This document shows positions 7,236 through 14,842 of a stretch of 24,973 nt of DNA, piece after piece (within the stretch, counting starts at the first letter, position 1; each line of letters begins with the position of its first letter). The position numbers were made by a program, and so were the translations under genes. This stretch comes from a virus: positions 1 to 24,973 of IMG/VR virus record IMGVR_UViG_3300021519_000070. One strand, 5' to 3'. The notes beneath the pieces were generated by a model. It ran no database searches and had not been told where the DNA came from. It worked only from the letters and a program-made list of their open reading frames with translations.

Positions 7236-8672
7236 ATGACAACGACCAACGGCAATCGCAAAATACTCGACCTTAAGCGTTGGGAAATGGTAACACCCGC
7301 ACCCGTTGCAACGGTGGCGGCGGCGACGATCATCTCGTCACGTTGTTATCGACAACAACAGCTTTACGTCCAAGCCGCTACTATAGCTTACTTGTATTCC
7401 ACCCTTGAAGATGGCTGGGTTCAGGTTCCCTCGCCCGCTCTGGCCGGTACTTTTGCCGCAGGCGCTGCGGGTGTTGCTGGTGCGTTTTCGACCGGAACAA
7501 CTCTGGCCGCATCCCTGACTGCCACTGGCGGATCGACAACAACGATCATAACCAACCAGACGTTAGCCCGAAGCATTTCTGGTTACCAAGTCCACATCCT
7601 ATCCGGCCCCAATGCGGGCGTCACGTTGCCGATTGTCAGCAACACAGTTGGTGCTACTGCCACCATTACCGTTGCCGCACAGGTGTCTGCTTTTACCGCA
7701 TCAACAGTTTACCGCATCATTTCTCCGGTTTGGTACGTCGTGGGTTCCGGCACACTTGCTGCCGGTTCGTTCCGAAAATACGACTTCCCCACAAACACTT
7801 GGACCTCGCTATCCATCACAGGCTTACCCGCAACGATAGCGACTGACGGACGGCTTATGTCCACGCCATCATGGATGGGTTCGGCCTATATACCTTTTGC
7901 TACCGGCACCGCCACCAGCGCGACGGCCACAACGCTCGTTAACAGCGCCAAAACCTGGACCGTTAATCAGTGGAGCAATTATCAGGTCCGCATCGTCAGC
8001 GGCACGGGTGCGGGTCAGATCAGGGCCATTACATCCAACACGGCGACCGCGCTGACCGTGGCAACGTGGACCACCACGCCCGACGTTACGTCGGTCTATA
8101 ATATCGAGGGTAATGATGATTACCTTTATTATATAGGTAACGGTGCGGTCACTATGTACCGCTACACGATTTCAACCAACACTTGGACGACGTTGGCCCC
8201 TACGGCTGCTCGCGCTGCTGCCCCTGGTTTAGGTGCTTCTGGTCACTGGGTCTGGGGTGCAACTGACCCTCTGTGGACCAGTGAAAGCGCAATTCAAAAC
8301 GGTCGCTACCTATACAGCTTCCGGGCGGGCGCGGCGGCTTCCAACCCGCTCGATCAATATGACATAGCACTCAATACTTGGGTCAGTGGTATAGTCAATG
8401 CCCCCGCGACCGAAACATTTACCACCGGCACGAAATACGCTTATAACGGAAATTACCTTTATATTCAAAAAGATGCCACTGGCCGCTGGTTCCGCTATTC
8501 GTTTCCAGATCAGGCAATGGATGGTTGGACGACCATGCTCTACACCCAAGGCGCGGCGGTCCTCGGCGATACGGCTTTCGACGCCACCTTCACGGATGGC
8601 GCAACAAACATTCCGTACATTTATATGCTGCTGAATACCTCAACTGTAATGCTTCGTCAGATGGTGATCTAA
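7236..8672 (+). CDS. Kelch-like beta-propeller virion protein
   Basis: 478 aa. At least three kelch-type blade ends are visible: FRKYDFPTNTWTSL (about 179-192), MYRYTISTNTWTTLAP (about 307-322) and LDQYDIALNTWVSG (about 365-380), plus a degenerate fourth near FRYSFPDQAMDGWTTM. Each has the Tyr-Asp/Thr...Asn-Thr-Trp signature of kelch repeats. Two copies of a beta module are inserted between blades, around residues 96-162 and 226-290. They share YQV-(H/R)-I-(L/V)-SG followed by a Val/Thr-rich strand and an STVYRI or TSVYNI ending. There is no signal peptide or active-site motif. Propellers in phages usually serve as structural or adhesive virion parts; a surface-exposed role is inference. The ATG directly follows the previous stop. 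Confidence 0.75.
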   Translation: MTTTNGNRKILDLKRWEMVTPAPVATVAAATIISSRCYRQQQLYVQAATIAYLYSTLEDGWVQVPSPALAGTFAAGAAGVAGAFSTGTTLAASLTATGGSTTTIITNQTLARSISGYQVHILSGPNAGVTLPIVSNTVGATATITVAAQVSAFTASTVYRIISPVWYVVGSGTLAAGSFRKYDFPTNTWTSLSITGLPATIATDGRLMSTPSWMGSAYIPFATGTATSATATTLVNSAKTWTVNQWSNYQVRIVSGTGAGQIRAITSNTATALTVATWTTTPDVTSVYNIEGNDDYLYYIGNGAVTMYRYTISTNTWTTLAPTAARAAAPGLGASGHWVWGATDPLWTSESAIQNGRYLYSFRAGAAASNPLDQYDIALNTWVSGIVNAPATETFTTGTKYAYNGNYLYIQKDATGRWFRYSFPDQAMDGWTTMLYTQGAAVLGDTAFDATFTDGATNIPYIYMLLNTSTVMLRQMVI

Positions 8673-8766
8673 CTATCTATAGGTGAATTAAGCAGTCGCA
8701 ACAAAACGCAGACAACCTTAACTTTCTTCTTGTTACGTAAGGCTTTAAAATGACCGGGGTGGGAAT

Positions 8767-9078
8767 ATGAGCCTCCTGCTTCTGTTTAATAAAGCCACTG
8801 GCGCGTACACTTTAACCGCCCTTAACGGCACCTATGCCGTCACGGGCCAAGCCGCAACGTTGACCGTTAACCGCGTCTTGATGGCAACCAGCGGTATGTA
8901 CGCTGTTACAGGCCGGGCTGCGACGATTGCCGTGGGCAGGTTGCTTTCTGCGGGCTACGGGGTATATTCTATCGCCGGATACCCTGCAACTATATCTTAC
9001 GTAGGGCCACCCACCCCGACAACGACTACCGAATACTTCATTGAGATCCGGTCCTTTACGGAGCGCAGGAGATTTTAA
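8767..9078 (+). CDS. Small beta-repeat protein with 22-residue period
   Basis: 103 aa built mainly of three copies of a 22-residue repeat beginning at residues 21, 43 and 65: GTYAVTGQAATLTV, GMYAVTGRAATIAV and GVYSIAGYPATISY. A partial earlier copy begins at Gly12 (GAYTL). Such short YxxTGxxATL repeats are familiar from uncharacterised phage structural proteins. The C-terminal tail is PTPTTTTEYF then a basic RSFTERRRF. GGGG/GGGA immediately upstream gives a ribosome-binding site. A 94-base gap precedes it, the largest internal gap in this part of the cluster, and no clear promoter or terminator is seen there. Likely a virion beta protein. Confidence 0.7.
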   Translation: MSLLLLFNKATGAYTLTALNGTYAVTGQAATLTVNRVLMATSGMYAVTGRAATIAVGRLLSAGYGVYSIAGYPATISYVGPPTPTTTTEYFIEIRSFTERRRF

Positions 9079-9384
9079 GTGGCCCTAAATCTTAAAGCCA
9101 TCACGACCCGGCTGGGGTATCAGCAAATCACTACGCTGACTTCGGCAACTTCGCTGACGGTTCCGATTACGGATGTTAACGGCCTAAGCTGCCGGCCATC
9201 TATTGCGATCATCACACCCGAAACGCAAGCCGTTCGTTGGCGCGACGACGGCATCGCCCCCTCGGCTACGGTGGGGATGCCGCTCGCAGTCGGCGTAACT
9301 TTGCAATACGACGGCGACCTGACCAAGATCCAGTTTTTTGAGCAGGTTGCCAGCGCCAAACTTAACATCAGCTATTACGCTTAA
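9079..9384 (+). CDS. Small conserved phage structural-type protein
   Basis: 101 aa, starting at a GTG that directly follows the previous TAA. The sequence is beta-rich: an N-terminal LTSATSLTVPITDVNG segment, an AVRWRDDGIAPSATVGMPL segment (about 52-70) and a C-terminal IQFFEQVASAKLNISYYA. I recognise the AVRWRDDG...VGMPL...L.YDGDL pattern from many phage clusters near the scaffold and coat genes, where it is usually left as hypothetical. Cap-like or decoration roles are possible. There is no catalytic motif. Translation is likely coupled to the upstream repeat protein because of the zero-base spacing. Confidence 0.7.
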   Translation: MALNLKAITTRLGYQQITTLTSATSLTVPITDVNGLSCRPSIAIITPETQAVRWRDDGIAPSATVGMPLAVGVTLQYDGDLTKIQFFEQVASAKLNISYYA

Positions 9385-9394
9385 GGGGCGGGAT

Positions 9395-9886
9395 ATGAAC
9401 GTTGCAAATGACGGCTCTGCGCCCATCAACTTCGGCGAGTATTTTGCCACTCAATTCCTGCCTGACCTGGCGCGGATGGCTGCGCTTCAATCCGAGCTAG
9501 CCGCGCGGCAAGGTTCGATGGCTGCTGTAGAGCAGACGCTCAAGCTGAAAAGCGACGCCGAAGACGCGCTGGCAAAGGCCAAAGTGACGGCGGATGATCT
9601 TGTAGCCAACGCCAAAAAGAAAAACGATGCCGCGCAAGTGCGGTCGGATGACGTTGACAACCGCGAAGCCGCGCTTGTTGCAAAGTCGCAGGCTTTTGAA
9701 GCCGACTACGCTGTACGCAGCCAAGCCCTAGCCGACGCCGAACGCGCGGCTGCGGCCACGGAAGCCCAACTCGCCAAGCGCGAAGAAAATCAAAACGCCC
9801 AAGCCGATGCTTTGGCTAGCACCGAACAAGCCCTGAACGCGCGCGTCGCAGATTTCCAAGCGAAAGTTGCCGCTATCAGCGCCTAA
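9395..9886 (+). CDS. Coiled-coil protein upstream of scaffold
   Basis: 163 aa from the ATG at 9395, which has GGGGCGGG just upstream; a longer in-frame version begins 57 bases earlier inside the previous gene but lacks a better signal. After about 35 residues with a hydrophobic FGEYFATQFLPDLARM stretch, nearly the whole chain (about 35-160) is an Ala/Glu/Lys/Gln-rich helix with heptad-like spacing, consistent with a long coiled coil. It lies directly before the scaffold gene. An accessory scaffold or internal core protein is plausible, but no family is certain. There is no membrane segment or enzyme motif. Confidence 0.7.
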   Translation: MNVANDGSAPINFGEYFATQFLPDLARMAALQSELAARQGSMAAVEQTLKLKSDAEDALAKAKVTADDLVANAKKKNDAAQVRSDDVDNREAALVAKSQAFEADYAVRSQALADAERAAAATEAQLAKREENQNAQADALASTEQALNARVADFQAKVAAISA

Positions 9887-9934
9887 GCCTAACCCTACTG
9901 GCGGGGATCACCAGGGACTTCTCAGGGGTCATAC

Positions 9935-10723
9935 GTGGATAACGAACTTCCTACAGCGGTTACAGCGGATACGCCCGCGCCGGAATTGGAGTTAACGGTA
10001 GCTCCAACCACCGAAGATACATCTACGCCGGAAACGCCAGTCGAAGAAGCTTCCAAGGTTTTCTCGCAAGAAGAATTGGACGCCATCGTTGGCAAACGCC
10101 TAGCGCGTGAACAAAGGAAATGGGAGCGAGATCAGGCTCAACGTTTTGCTGAACAACAGATCAGAACTGCTCCGGCAGGCGACTTGTATGTCAGCGATTT
10201 TGAGACCCCGGAAGCTTACGGCGAGGCGTTAGCCGAGCGTAAGGCCGAGGAATTGTTGGCACGGCGTGAAGACGCCAGACAGCAATCTGCAATTCTCGAC
10301 GCCTATCACGACAAGGAAGAAGAAGCGCGAGCCAAATACGACGACTTTGAACAAGTCGCGTACAACCAAGCACTTCCGATCTCTAACGTGATGGCGCAAG
10401 CGATCCAAGCCTCGGATATAGGGCCGGAGTTGATTTATCACCTCGGTTCTAACCCAAAAGAGGCAGATCGTATCGCCCGTTTGCCCGCGATCTTACAAGC
10501 TAAGGAAATCGGACGGCTAGAGGCCACGCTGGCGTCGAACCCCCCGGTAAGAAAGACTTCATCTGCCCCGGCACCTATTGCGCCTGTTACCGCACGAGCC
10601 AATGGCTCTACCGCTTACGACACCACCGACCCCCGGTCTATCAAGGCCATGACTACCTCGGAATGGATAGAAGCGGATCGGCAACGCCAGGCCAAGAGGT
10701 ACGAGGCTTCGCGTAACCGCTAA
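9935..10723 (+). CDS. Capsid assembly scaffold protein
   Basis: 262 aa from a GTG start preceded by CAGGGG with a seven-base spacer; no in-frame ATG lies nearby. The first 45 residues are acidic and Thr/Pro-rich, as in many scaffolds. A motif SQEELDAIVGKRLAREQRKW (about 44-63) starts a long charged helical region running to about 190. The C-terminal 60 residues are Pro/Ala-rich and then basic (DRQRQAKRYEASRNR), which suits electrostatic binding to the coat protein as in P22 gp8. It lies immediately before the major capsid gene, the standard arrangement. Scaffolds direct procapsid assembly and leave before or during DNA packaging. P22 gp8 is similar in size (about 303 aa). Confidence 0.85.
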   Translation: MDNELPTAVTADTPAPELELTVAPTTEDTSTPETPVEEASKVFSQEELDAIVGKRLAREQRKWERDQAQRFAEQQIRTAPAGDLYVSDFETPEAYGEALAERKAEELLARREDARQQSAILDAYHDKEEEARAKYDDFEQVAYNQALPISNVMAQAIQASDIGPELIYHLGSNPKEADRIARLPAILQAKEIGRLEATLASNPPVRKTSSAPAPIAPVTARANGSTAYDTTDPRSIKAMTTSEWIEADRQRQAKRYEASRNR

Positions 10724-10740
10724 CCCTTTGGAAGGTTCAA

Positions 10741-11955
10741 ATGGCTAACTCCATTCTCACGATTGACATGATCACCAGGAAAGCCCTGGAGATCCTTGAA
10801 AACAACCTCGTCCTGACGCGCAACTGCAATCGTCAATATGACGATAGCTTCGCCGTTGAAGGTGCCAAGATCGGCTCCACCCTTCGTGTCCGTCTGCCCG
10901 ACCGGGCTCTGGTCACGGACGGCGCGGCCCTGCAAGTGCAAGACGACAACGAGCAGTACACCACGCTCACCGTCGCTTCGCAAAAGCATATCGGCGTCAA
11001 CTTCACCTCTGCCGAACTGACGATGCAACTGGACGACTTCGCCGAACGTGTCCTGAAGCCTCGTATCTCGCAGTTGGCTTCCAGCATCGACGCCGACGTC
11101 GCTAACTCCTTCCAGAGCATTTATAGCTCGGTCGGCACCGCCGGCACGACCCCGGCTACGTCTCTTGTCCTGCTGCAAGCTCAACAGAAGCTGAACGAAT
11201 ACGCTTCGCCGATGAGCGACCGTTATGCCACCGTCAACCCGGCTGCCAACGCCGGCCTTGTCGAAGGCATGAAGGGTTTCTTCAACCCGACCGACACCAT
11301 CAGCAAGCAGTTCAAAAACGGCATGATGGGTACGGGCGTGCTGGGCTACGACGAAATCAACATGTCGCAGTCCGTCCGCCAGTTCACCACCGGCACCCGT
11401 TCGCTGGCCGACACAATCCTCGTCAACGGCGCTATCGCTACTCAAGGCGCTACGACCATCAGCATCGACGGCGGCACTGGCTCGGCGACTGTTGTGGTCG
11501 GCGACGTGTTCACCATCGCGTCCGTTTACTCGGTTAACCCGCAAACCCGCGAAAGCACTGGTTCGCTCCAACAGTTTGTCGTTACCGCAGCCAACACGGC
11601 TTCAAGCGGCTCTTGGACGAGCATTTCGGTTTCGCCGCCGATGTATACGCCCGTCAACGCCCTAGCTACCATCAGCGCGTTCCCCGCCGACAATGCGGCG
11701 GTTACGTTCATTGGTGCGGCTTCTACCGCCTACCCGCAGAACCTGGTGTATCAAAAGAACGCCATCACGTTCGCCACCGCCGACCTCCTGCTTCCGCAGG
11801 GCGTCGATATGGCGTCGCGTCAAGTCCACAACGGCATTTCGCTCCGCGTTGTTCGTCAATACGACATCAATAACGACCGTATGCCCTGTCGTATCGACGT
11901 TCTGTACGGCTACAGCGTGATCCGTCCGCAAATGGCCGTTCGGGTTTGGGGTTAA
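10741..11955 (+). CDS. Major capsid protein, P22 coat type
   Basis: 404 aa (P22 gp5 is about 430). It forms the icosahedral shell with the HK97-type fold. P22-coat-like stretches include MANSILTIDMITRKALEILE (1-20), GSTLRVRLPDRALV (about 45-58), AERVLKPRISQLA (about 101-113) and a C-terminal NDRMPCRIDVLYGYSVIRP (about 379-397). Residues about 230-320 are Thr/Gly/Val-rich with GDVFTIASVYSVNPQTRES, matching the inserted I-domain of P22-type coats. A strong GGAAGG lies just upstream of the ATG, fitting very high expression, and a GC-rich hairpin follows the stop. The scaffold gene is immediately upstream and the gp4-like and gp10-like genes follow. Confidence 0.93.
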   Translation: MANSILTIDMITRKALEILENNLVLTRNCNRQYDDSFAVEGAKIGSTLRVRLPDRALVTDGAALQVQDDNEQYTTLTVASQKHIGVNFTSAELTMQLDDFAERVLKPRISQLASSIDADVANSFQSIYSSVGTAGTTPATSLVLLQAQQKLNEYASPMSDRYATVNPAANAGLVEGMKGFFNPTDTISKQFKNGMMGTGVLGYDEINMSQSVRQFTTGTRSLADTILVNGAIATQGATTISIDGGTGSATVVVGDVFTIASVYSVNPQTRESTGSLQQFVVTAANTASSGSWTSISVSPPMYTPVNALATISAFPADNAAVTFIGAASTAYPQNLVYQKNAITFATADLLLPQGVDMASRQVHNGISLRVVRQYDINNDRMPCRIDVLYGYSVIRPQMAVRVWG

Positions 11956-11963
11956 TCTTGGTT

Positions 11964-11985
11964 GGCCCCCGGTTCGCCGGGGGCC
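11964..11985 (+). terminator. GC-rich hairpin after major capsid gene
   Basis: A perfect 9-bp inverted repeat (GGCCCCCGG / CCGGGGGCC) encloses a TTCG loop, beginning 9 bases after the coat stop codon. The following sequence (ACATTTAAT) is only weakly T-rich, so it may be a partial terminator, an mRNA-stabilising hairpin or a processing site that separates the coat message from downstream genes. Phages often place such an element right after the coat gene. Confidence 0.75.
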
Positions 11986-11988
11986 ACA

Positions 11989-12007
11989 TTTAATCGAAAG
12001 GATTAAA
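11989..12007 (+). promoter_or_regulatory. AT-rich inverted repeat over a ribosome-binding site
   Basis: TTTAATC and GATTAAA form a perfect 7-bp inverted repeat around a GAAAG loop. The likely Shine-Dalgarno AAAGGA (11997-12002) lies in the loop and the first bases of the 3' arm, with the ATG at 12013. Weak A-U pairing would expose the site readily, so the element may tune translation of the following gene. Chance cannot be excluded at this length. Confidence 0.4.
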
Positions 12008-12012
12008 TTACT

Positions 12013-12411
12013 ATGGCTATTTCCAATGGTGCCGGCGGCTATCAAGTCGGCGACGGCAACCTTAACGAAGTTGTCTTCACCAACTTCACCGTCCCCGCCG
12101 CGTATACCGCTGCGGCTACACTCACCACGGCTGACCTTGCGTCGGGCGTGGTCATCTATACCTCGGCCAGCACGGCCAACCTGACCTTGCCCACGGCGGC
12201 TATCACCGACGCCGCGTTCACCAGCGCCAAGGTTGGTAGCTCGTTTGACCTCGCGCTCGTCACTACCTCAACCGGCGTTCCGACCATCGTAATCGGCACC
12301 GGCTGGACCCTAGCCAGCACCTCTGGCGCGGGCGTGGCTTCTAAAAGCGTCCTGTACCGCGCCGTCAAGACCGACACCGCGGCGTATTCGCTTTACCGCA
12401 TCGCGGGTTAA
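12013..12411 (+). CDS. Putative capsid decoration protein
   Basis: 132 aa, Thr/Ala/Val-rich and predicted beta-structured. It begins MAISNGAGGYQVGDGNLNEV and contains a central ASTANLTLPTAAITDA segment and a C-terminal GTGWTLASTSG stretch. I know this sequence style from small phage proteins next to coat genes, but no family name is certain. The gene stands alone between two strong GC hairpins (11964-11985 and 12420-12441) with its own ribosome-binding site inside a small inverted repeat. That suggests separate, high-level expression like the coat, which is why a capsid decoration (cement) role is proposed; this is inference. No enzyme or membrane motif is present. Confidence 0.65.
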   Translation: MAISNGAGGYQVGDGNLNEVVFTNFTVPAAYTAAATLTTADLASGVVIYTSASTANLTLPTAAITDAAFTSAKVGSSFDLALVTTSTGVPTIVIGTGWTLASTSGAGVASKSVLYRAVKTDTAAYSLYRIAG

Positions 12412-12419
12412 TAGGTTCT

Positions 12420-12441
12420 GCCCCGGCCCTATGGCCGGGGC
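12420..12441 (+). terminator. GC-rich hairpin after the putative decoration gene
   Basis: A perfect 9-bp stem (GCCCCGGCC / GGCCGGGGC) with a CTAT loop begins 8 bases after the stop codon and is followed by ATTACTTTA. Like the hairpin before the gene, it lacks a strong T tract but would be very stable in RNA. It probably ends or protects the preceding message. Confidence 0.75.
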
Positions 12442-12460
12442 ATTACTTTAAGGGTAACTT

Positions 12461-12685
12461 ATGCTCATATACCTATGGCATCCCATCCAAGGCATTAAAA
12501 TTGCCAACCTAGAAGCCGAAGCGGCTTACGACGAAGAAAACGGTTGGACCCGCTACGAACTTGGCGACAAGCTGCCGTTCACCCGCGAGATTGCAGAAAA
12601 CGTAATTTTGAGTGATGATGGCGAAGCCATAAACAGTATGCCTCCGCGCCGGCGCGGACGTCCTCCGATAAACCGGGAAGTGTGA
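12461..12685 (+). CDS. Small phage protein with AT-hook-like C-terminus
   Basis: 74 aa. The N-terminal 30 residues (MLIYLWHPIQGIKIANLEAE, then YDEENGWTRYE) form a short beta/aromatic region, the middle is acidic, and the C-terminus contains PPRRRGRPP (about 61-69). The RGRP core with flanking basic residues matches the AT-hook consensus that binds the minor groove of AT-rich DNA. Similar small proteins next to P22-like coat genes are familiar to me but uncharacterised. A weak AAGGGTAACTT precedes the ATG. Its stop lies one base before the ATG of the gp4-like gene, so it belongs to the head-completion operon. DNA binding is inferred from the motif only. Confidence 0.7.
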   Translation: MLIYLWHPIQGIKIANLEAEAAYDEENGWTRYELGDKLPFTREIAENVILSDDGEAINSMPPRRRGRPPINREV

Positions 12686-12686
12686 C

Positions 12687-13400
12687 ATGATTACCACGGC
12701 TGGCGATCAGATCAACGGCGCGTTGCGCCTGATCGGCATGTTGGCCGAAAGTGAAGTTCCGTCTGCCGCCACGTCGCAAGATGCGCTGTCGGCGCTCAAT
12801 CAAATGATTGAAAGCTGGAACACGGAACGGCTATCCACGTTTTCGACCCAGAACCAAGTGTTTAACTGGGCTCCAGGGCTTATCAGCCGAACGCTTGGCC
12901 CTTCCGGTGATTTCATAGGCAACCGGCCTATCCTGCTGGACGACAGCACCTATTTTCGCGACCCGGCCAACGGCATCTCGTTTGGCATAAAGTTGATCAA
13001 TCAACAGCAATATGACGGCATTGCCGTTAAAACTGTGACCAGCACATATCCGCAGGTCATGTGGATAAACATGGATTATCCTAACATCAACATGTTCATC
13101 TACCCAGTACCGACTAAAGTGTTGGAATGGAATTTTGTTTCCGTAACTGAACTTAGCGAACCTGCGGATCTGGCTACCGTGCTGGCTTTCCCTCCGGGCT
13201 ACCTGCGGGCGTTCCGCTATAACTTGGCGTGCGAACTCGCGCCCGAGTTTGGCGTCGAGCCCTCGCGTCAGGTCCAGCGCATCGCTATGGCGTCCAAGCG
13301 CACACTGAAGCGCATCAACAACCCCGACGACATCATGTCGCTGCCCTACAGCCTTGTCGGCACCCGCCAGCGGTTTAACATATTCGCGGGAAACTATTGA
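12687..13400 (+). CDS. Tail accessory factor, P22 gp4 type
   Basis: 237 aa. In P22, gp4 (166 aa) binds below the portal after packaging, seals the head with gp10 and gp26, and forms the platform for the tail. Supporting features are the N-terminal helical start MITTAGDQINGALRLIGMLA, the SQDALSALNQMIESWNTERL stretch (about 31-50) typical of this family, the LAFPPGYLRAFRYNLACELA region (about 173-192), and position between coat and gp10-like genes. It is longer than P22 gp4, with an extra central beta region (about 80-150). Its stop overlaps the next start (TGATG). Some family members are reported to have cell-wall hydrolase activity; no catalytic residue can be assigned here. Confidence 0.85.
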   Translation: MITTAGDQINGALRLIGMLAESEVPSAATSQDALSALNQMIESWNTERLSTFSTQNQVFNWAPGLISRTLGPSGDFIGNRPILLDDSTYFRDPANGISFGIKLINQQQYDGIAVKTVTSTYPQVMWINMDYPNINMFIYPVPTKVLEWNFVSVTELSEPADLATVLAFPPGYLRAFRYNLACELAPEFGVEPSRQVQRIAMASKRTLKRINNPDDIMSLPYSLVGTRQRFNIFAGNY

Positions 13401-14842
13401 TGCAAACGCCCATACTCGGCGCGTCTTACGTCACCCGCAGCGTCAACGCTGCCGACGACCGCATGGTCAATATGTTCCCCGAGGCTATACCCGAAGGCGG
13501 TAAAATGCCGGCGTACCTACAACGCGCGCCGGGGCTAAAGTTCTTGCAGTCTGTAGGCACCGGCCCGATCCGTGGCCTGTGGGCGCACCAGACGAACGGC
13601 TCAGACTTCTACGTTGTATCGGGGCAAGAAGTCTACAAACTGTCTAGCACCAGCGCCACGCCGCAGCTACTAGGCGCAGTGAACGGCACCGGGCCGGTGT
13701 CCATAGCGGATAACGGCACGCAGATATTCTTCGCCTGCAACCCTGACGCCTTTATATACAACGAGACGCTTGGGACGTTCGCGAAAGTTACCGACCCCGA
13801 TTTCCCCGGCGCGGTGACGGTTGCCTATCTGGATGGGTATTTCGTATTCAACCAGCCGAACAGCCAACTGCTCTGGGTCACTCAACTGCTGGACGGCACG
13901 CAGGTAGATCCGTTGGACTTCTCCAGCGCCGAAGGTTCGCCTGACGGCATTGTGGCTGTCATCGCCGATCACCGCGAACTGTGGGTCTTCGGAACCGACA
14001 GCACCGAAGTCTGGTACGACGCCGGCCTAGCCGGTTTCCCTTTGACCCGCATCGAAGGCGCGTTCAACGAGATCGGGTGCGTCGCGGCGTATTCCGTCGC
14101 CAAGCTCGACAACAGCCTTTTCTGGCTCGGCACCGACGCGCGCGGCCAAGGCATCGTCTACCGGGCGAACGGCTACACCGGCGCGCGGGTGTCCACGCAC
14201 GCCGTCGAATGGCAGATCCAACAATACGCAACAATGTCGGACGCCGTGGCCTACACTTACCAGCAAGACGGCCATTCGTTCTATGTGCTTAACTTCCCTA
14301 CGGCCAACACGACGTGGGTTTTTGACGTCGCCACCCAGGTGTGGCACGAACGCGCCGGGCTGACGGGCGGCGTGTTTACCCGCCAGCGCGCCAACAACCA
14401 GTGCAATTTCGGCGGCACTATTGTCGTCGGGGATTTTGAAAACGCCAACATCTACGCCTTGGACCTGAACACGTTTGCCGACAACGGCACCGAACAACGT
14501 TGGTTGCGCTCGTGGCGGGCGCTGCCCACCGGCCAGAACAACCTCAAACGCACCGCGCACCACAGCCTGCAACTCGACTGCGAGACGGGCGTGGGCCTCA
14601 ACACCGGGCAAGGCAGCGACCCGCAGGTCATGCTGCGCTGGTCGGACGACGGCGGGCATACGTGGTCCAGTGAGTTCTGGCGTTCGATGGGCGCTATAGG
14701 CCAGTACGGCTACCGGACGCTTTGGCGTCGGCTAGGCATGACCACCAAGCTGCGCGACCGCGTATATGAGATCAGCGGGACGGACCCCGTGCGCCTGTAC
14801 ATCATGGGCGCTGAGTTGGTCATGAGCGGGACCAACTCGTAA
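13400..14842 (+). CDS. Tail hub / packaged-DNA stabilisation protein, P22 gp10 type
   Basis: 480 aa, close to P22 gp10 (472). It forms the hexameric tail hub under the gp4 ring and holds packaged DNA in the head. The N-terminus (MQTPILGASYVTRSVNAADD, then MVNMFPEAIPEGGK) and ARAP-like block QRAPGLKFLQSVGTGPIRGL are characteristic, followed by a beta-propeller-type chain with repeated short strands such as LWVFGTDSTEVWYDAG and SLFWLGTDARGQGIVYR. I start it at the ATG at 13400, which overlaps the previous stop as TGATG; a TTG one codon earlier is less likely. The stop overlaps the next ATG (TAATG). Confidence 0.9.
   Translation: MQTPILGASYVTRSVNAADDRMVNMFPEAIPEGGKMPAYLQRAPGLKFLQSVGTGPIRGLWAHQTNGSDFYVVSGQEVYKLSSTSATPQLLGAVNGTGPVSIADNGTQIFFACNPDAFIYNETLGTFAKVTDPDFPGAVTVAYLDGYFVFNQPNSQLLWVTQLLDGTQVDPLDFSSAEGSPDGIVAVIADHRELWVFGTDSTEVWYDAGLAGFPLTRIEGAFNEIGCVAAYSVAKLDNSLFWLGTDARGQGIVYRANGYTGARVSTHAVEWQIQQYATMSDAVAYTYQQDGHSFYVLNFPTANTTWVFDVATQVWHERAGLTGGVFTRQRANNQCNFGGTIVVGDFENANIYALDLNTFADNGTEQRWLRSWRALPTGQNNLKRTAHHSLQLDCETGVGLNTGQGSDPQVMLRWSDDGGHTWSSEFWRSMGAIGQYGYRTLWRRLGMTTKLRDRVYEISGTDPVRLYIMGAELVMSGTNS

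Noticed and set aside
8673-8766. Promoter in the 94-base gap, and a 6-codon ORF at 8750-8770
   Set aside because: Only weak -10/-35-like sequences with poor spacing were found, and a six-codon frame ending in ATGA is easily explained by chance.
10720-11571. Long minus-strand frame (283 codons) opposite the major capsid gene
   Set aside because: It is antisense to a confidently identified coat gene and is rich in Arg/Asp/Gly/Val as expected from reading GC-rich coding sequence backwards; no ribosome-binding site or family resemblance.
14027-14659. Minus-strand frame (210 codons) within the gp10-like gene
   Set aside because: Shadow of the real plus-strand gene, low-complexity Val/Arg/Ala composition, no independent start signal.
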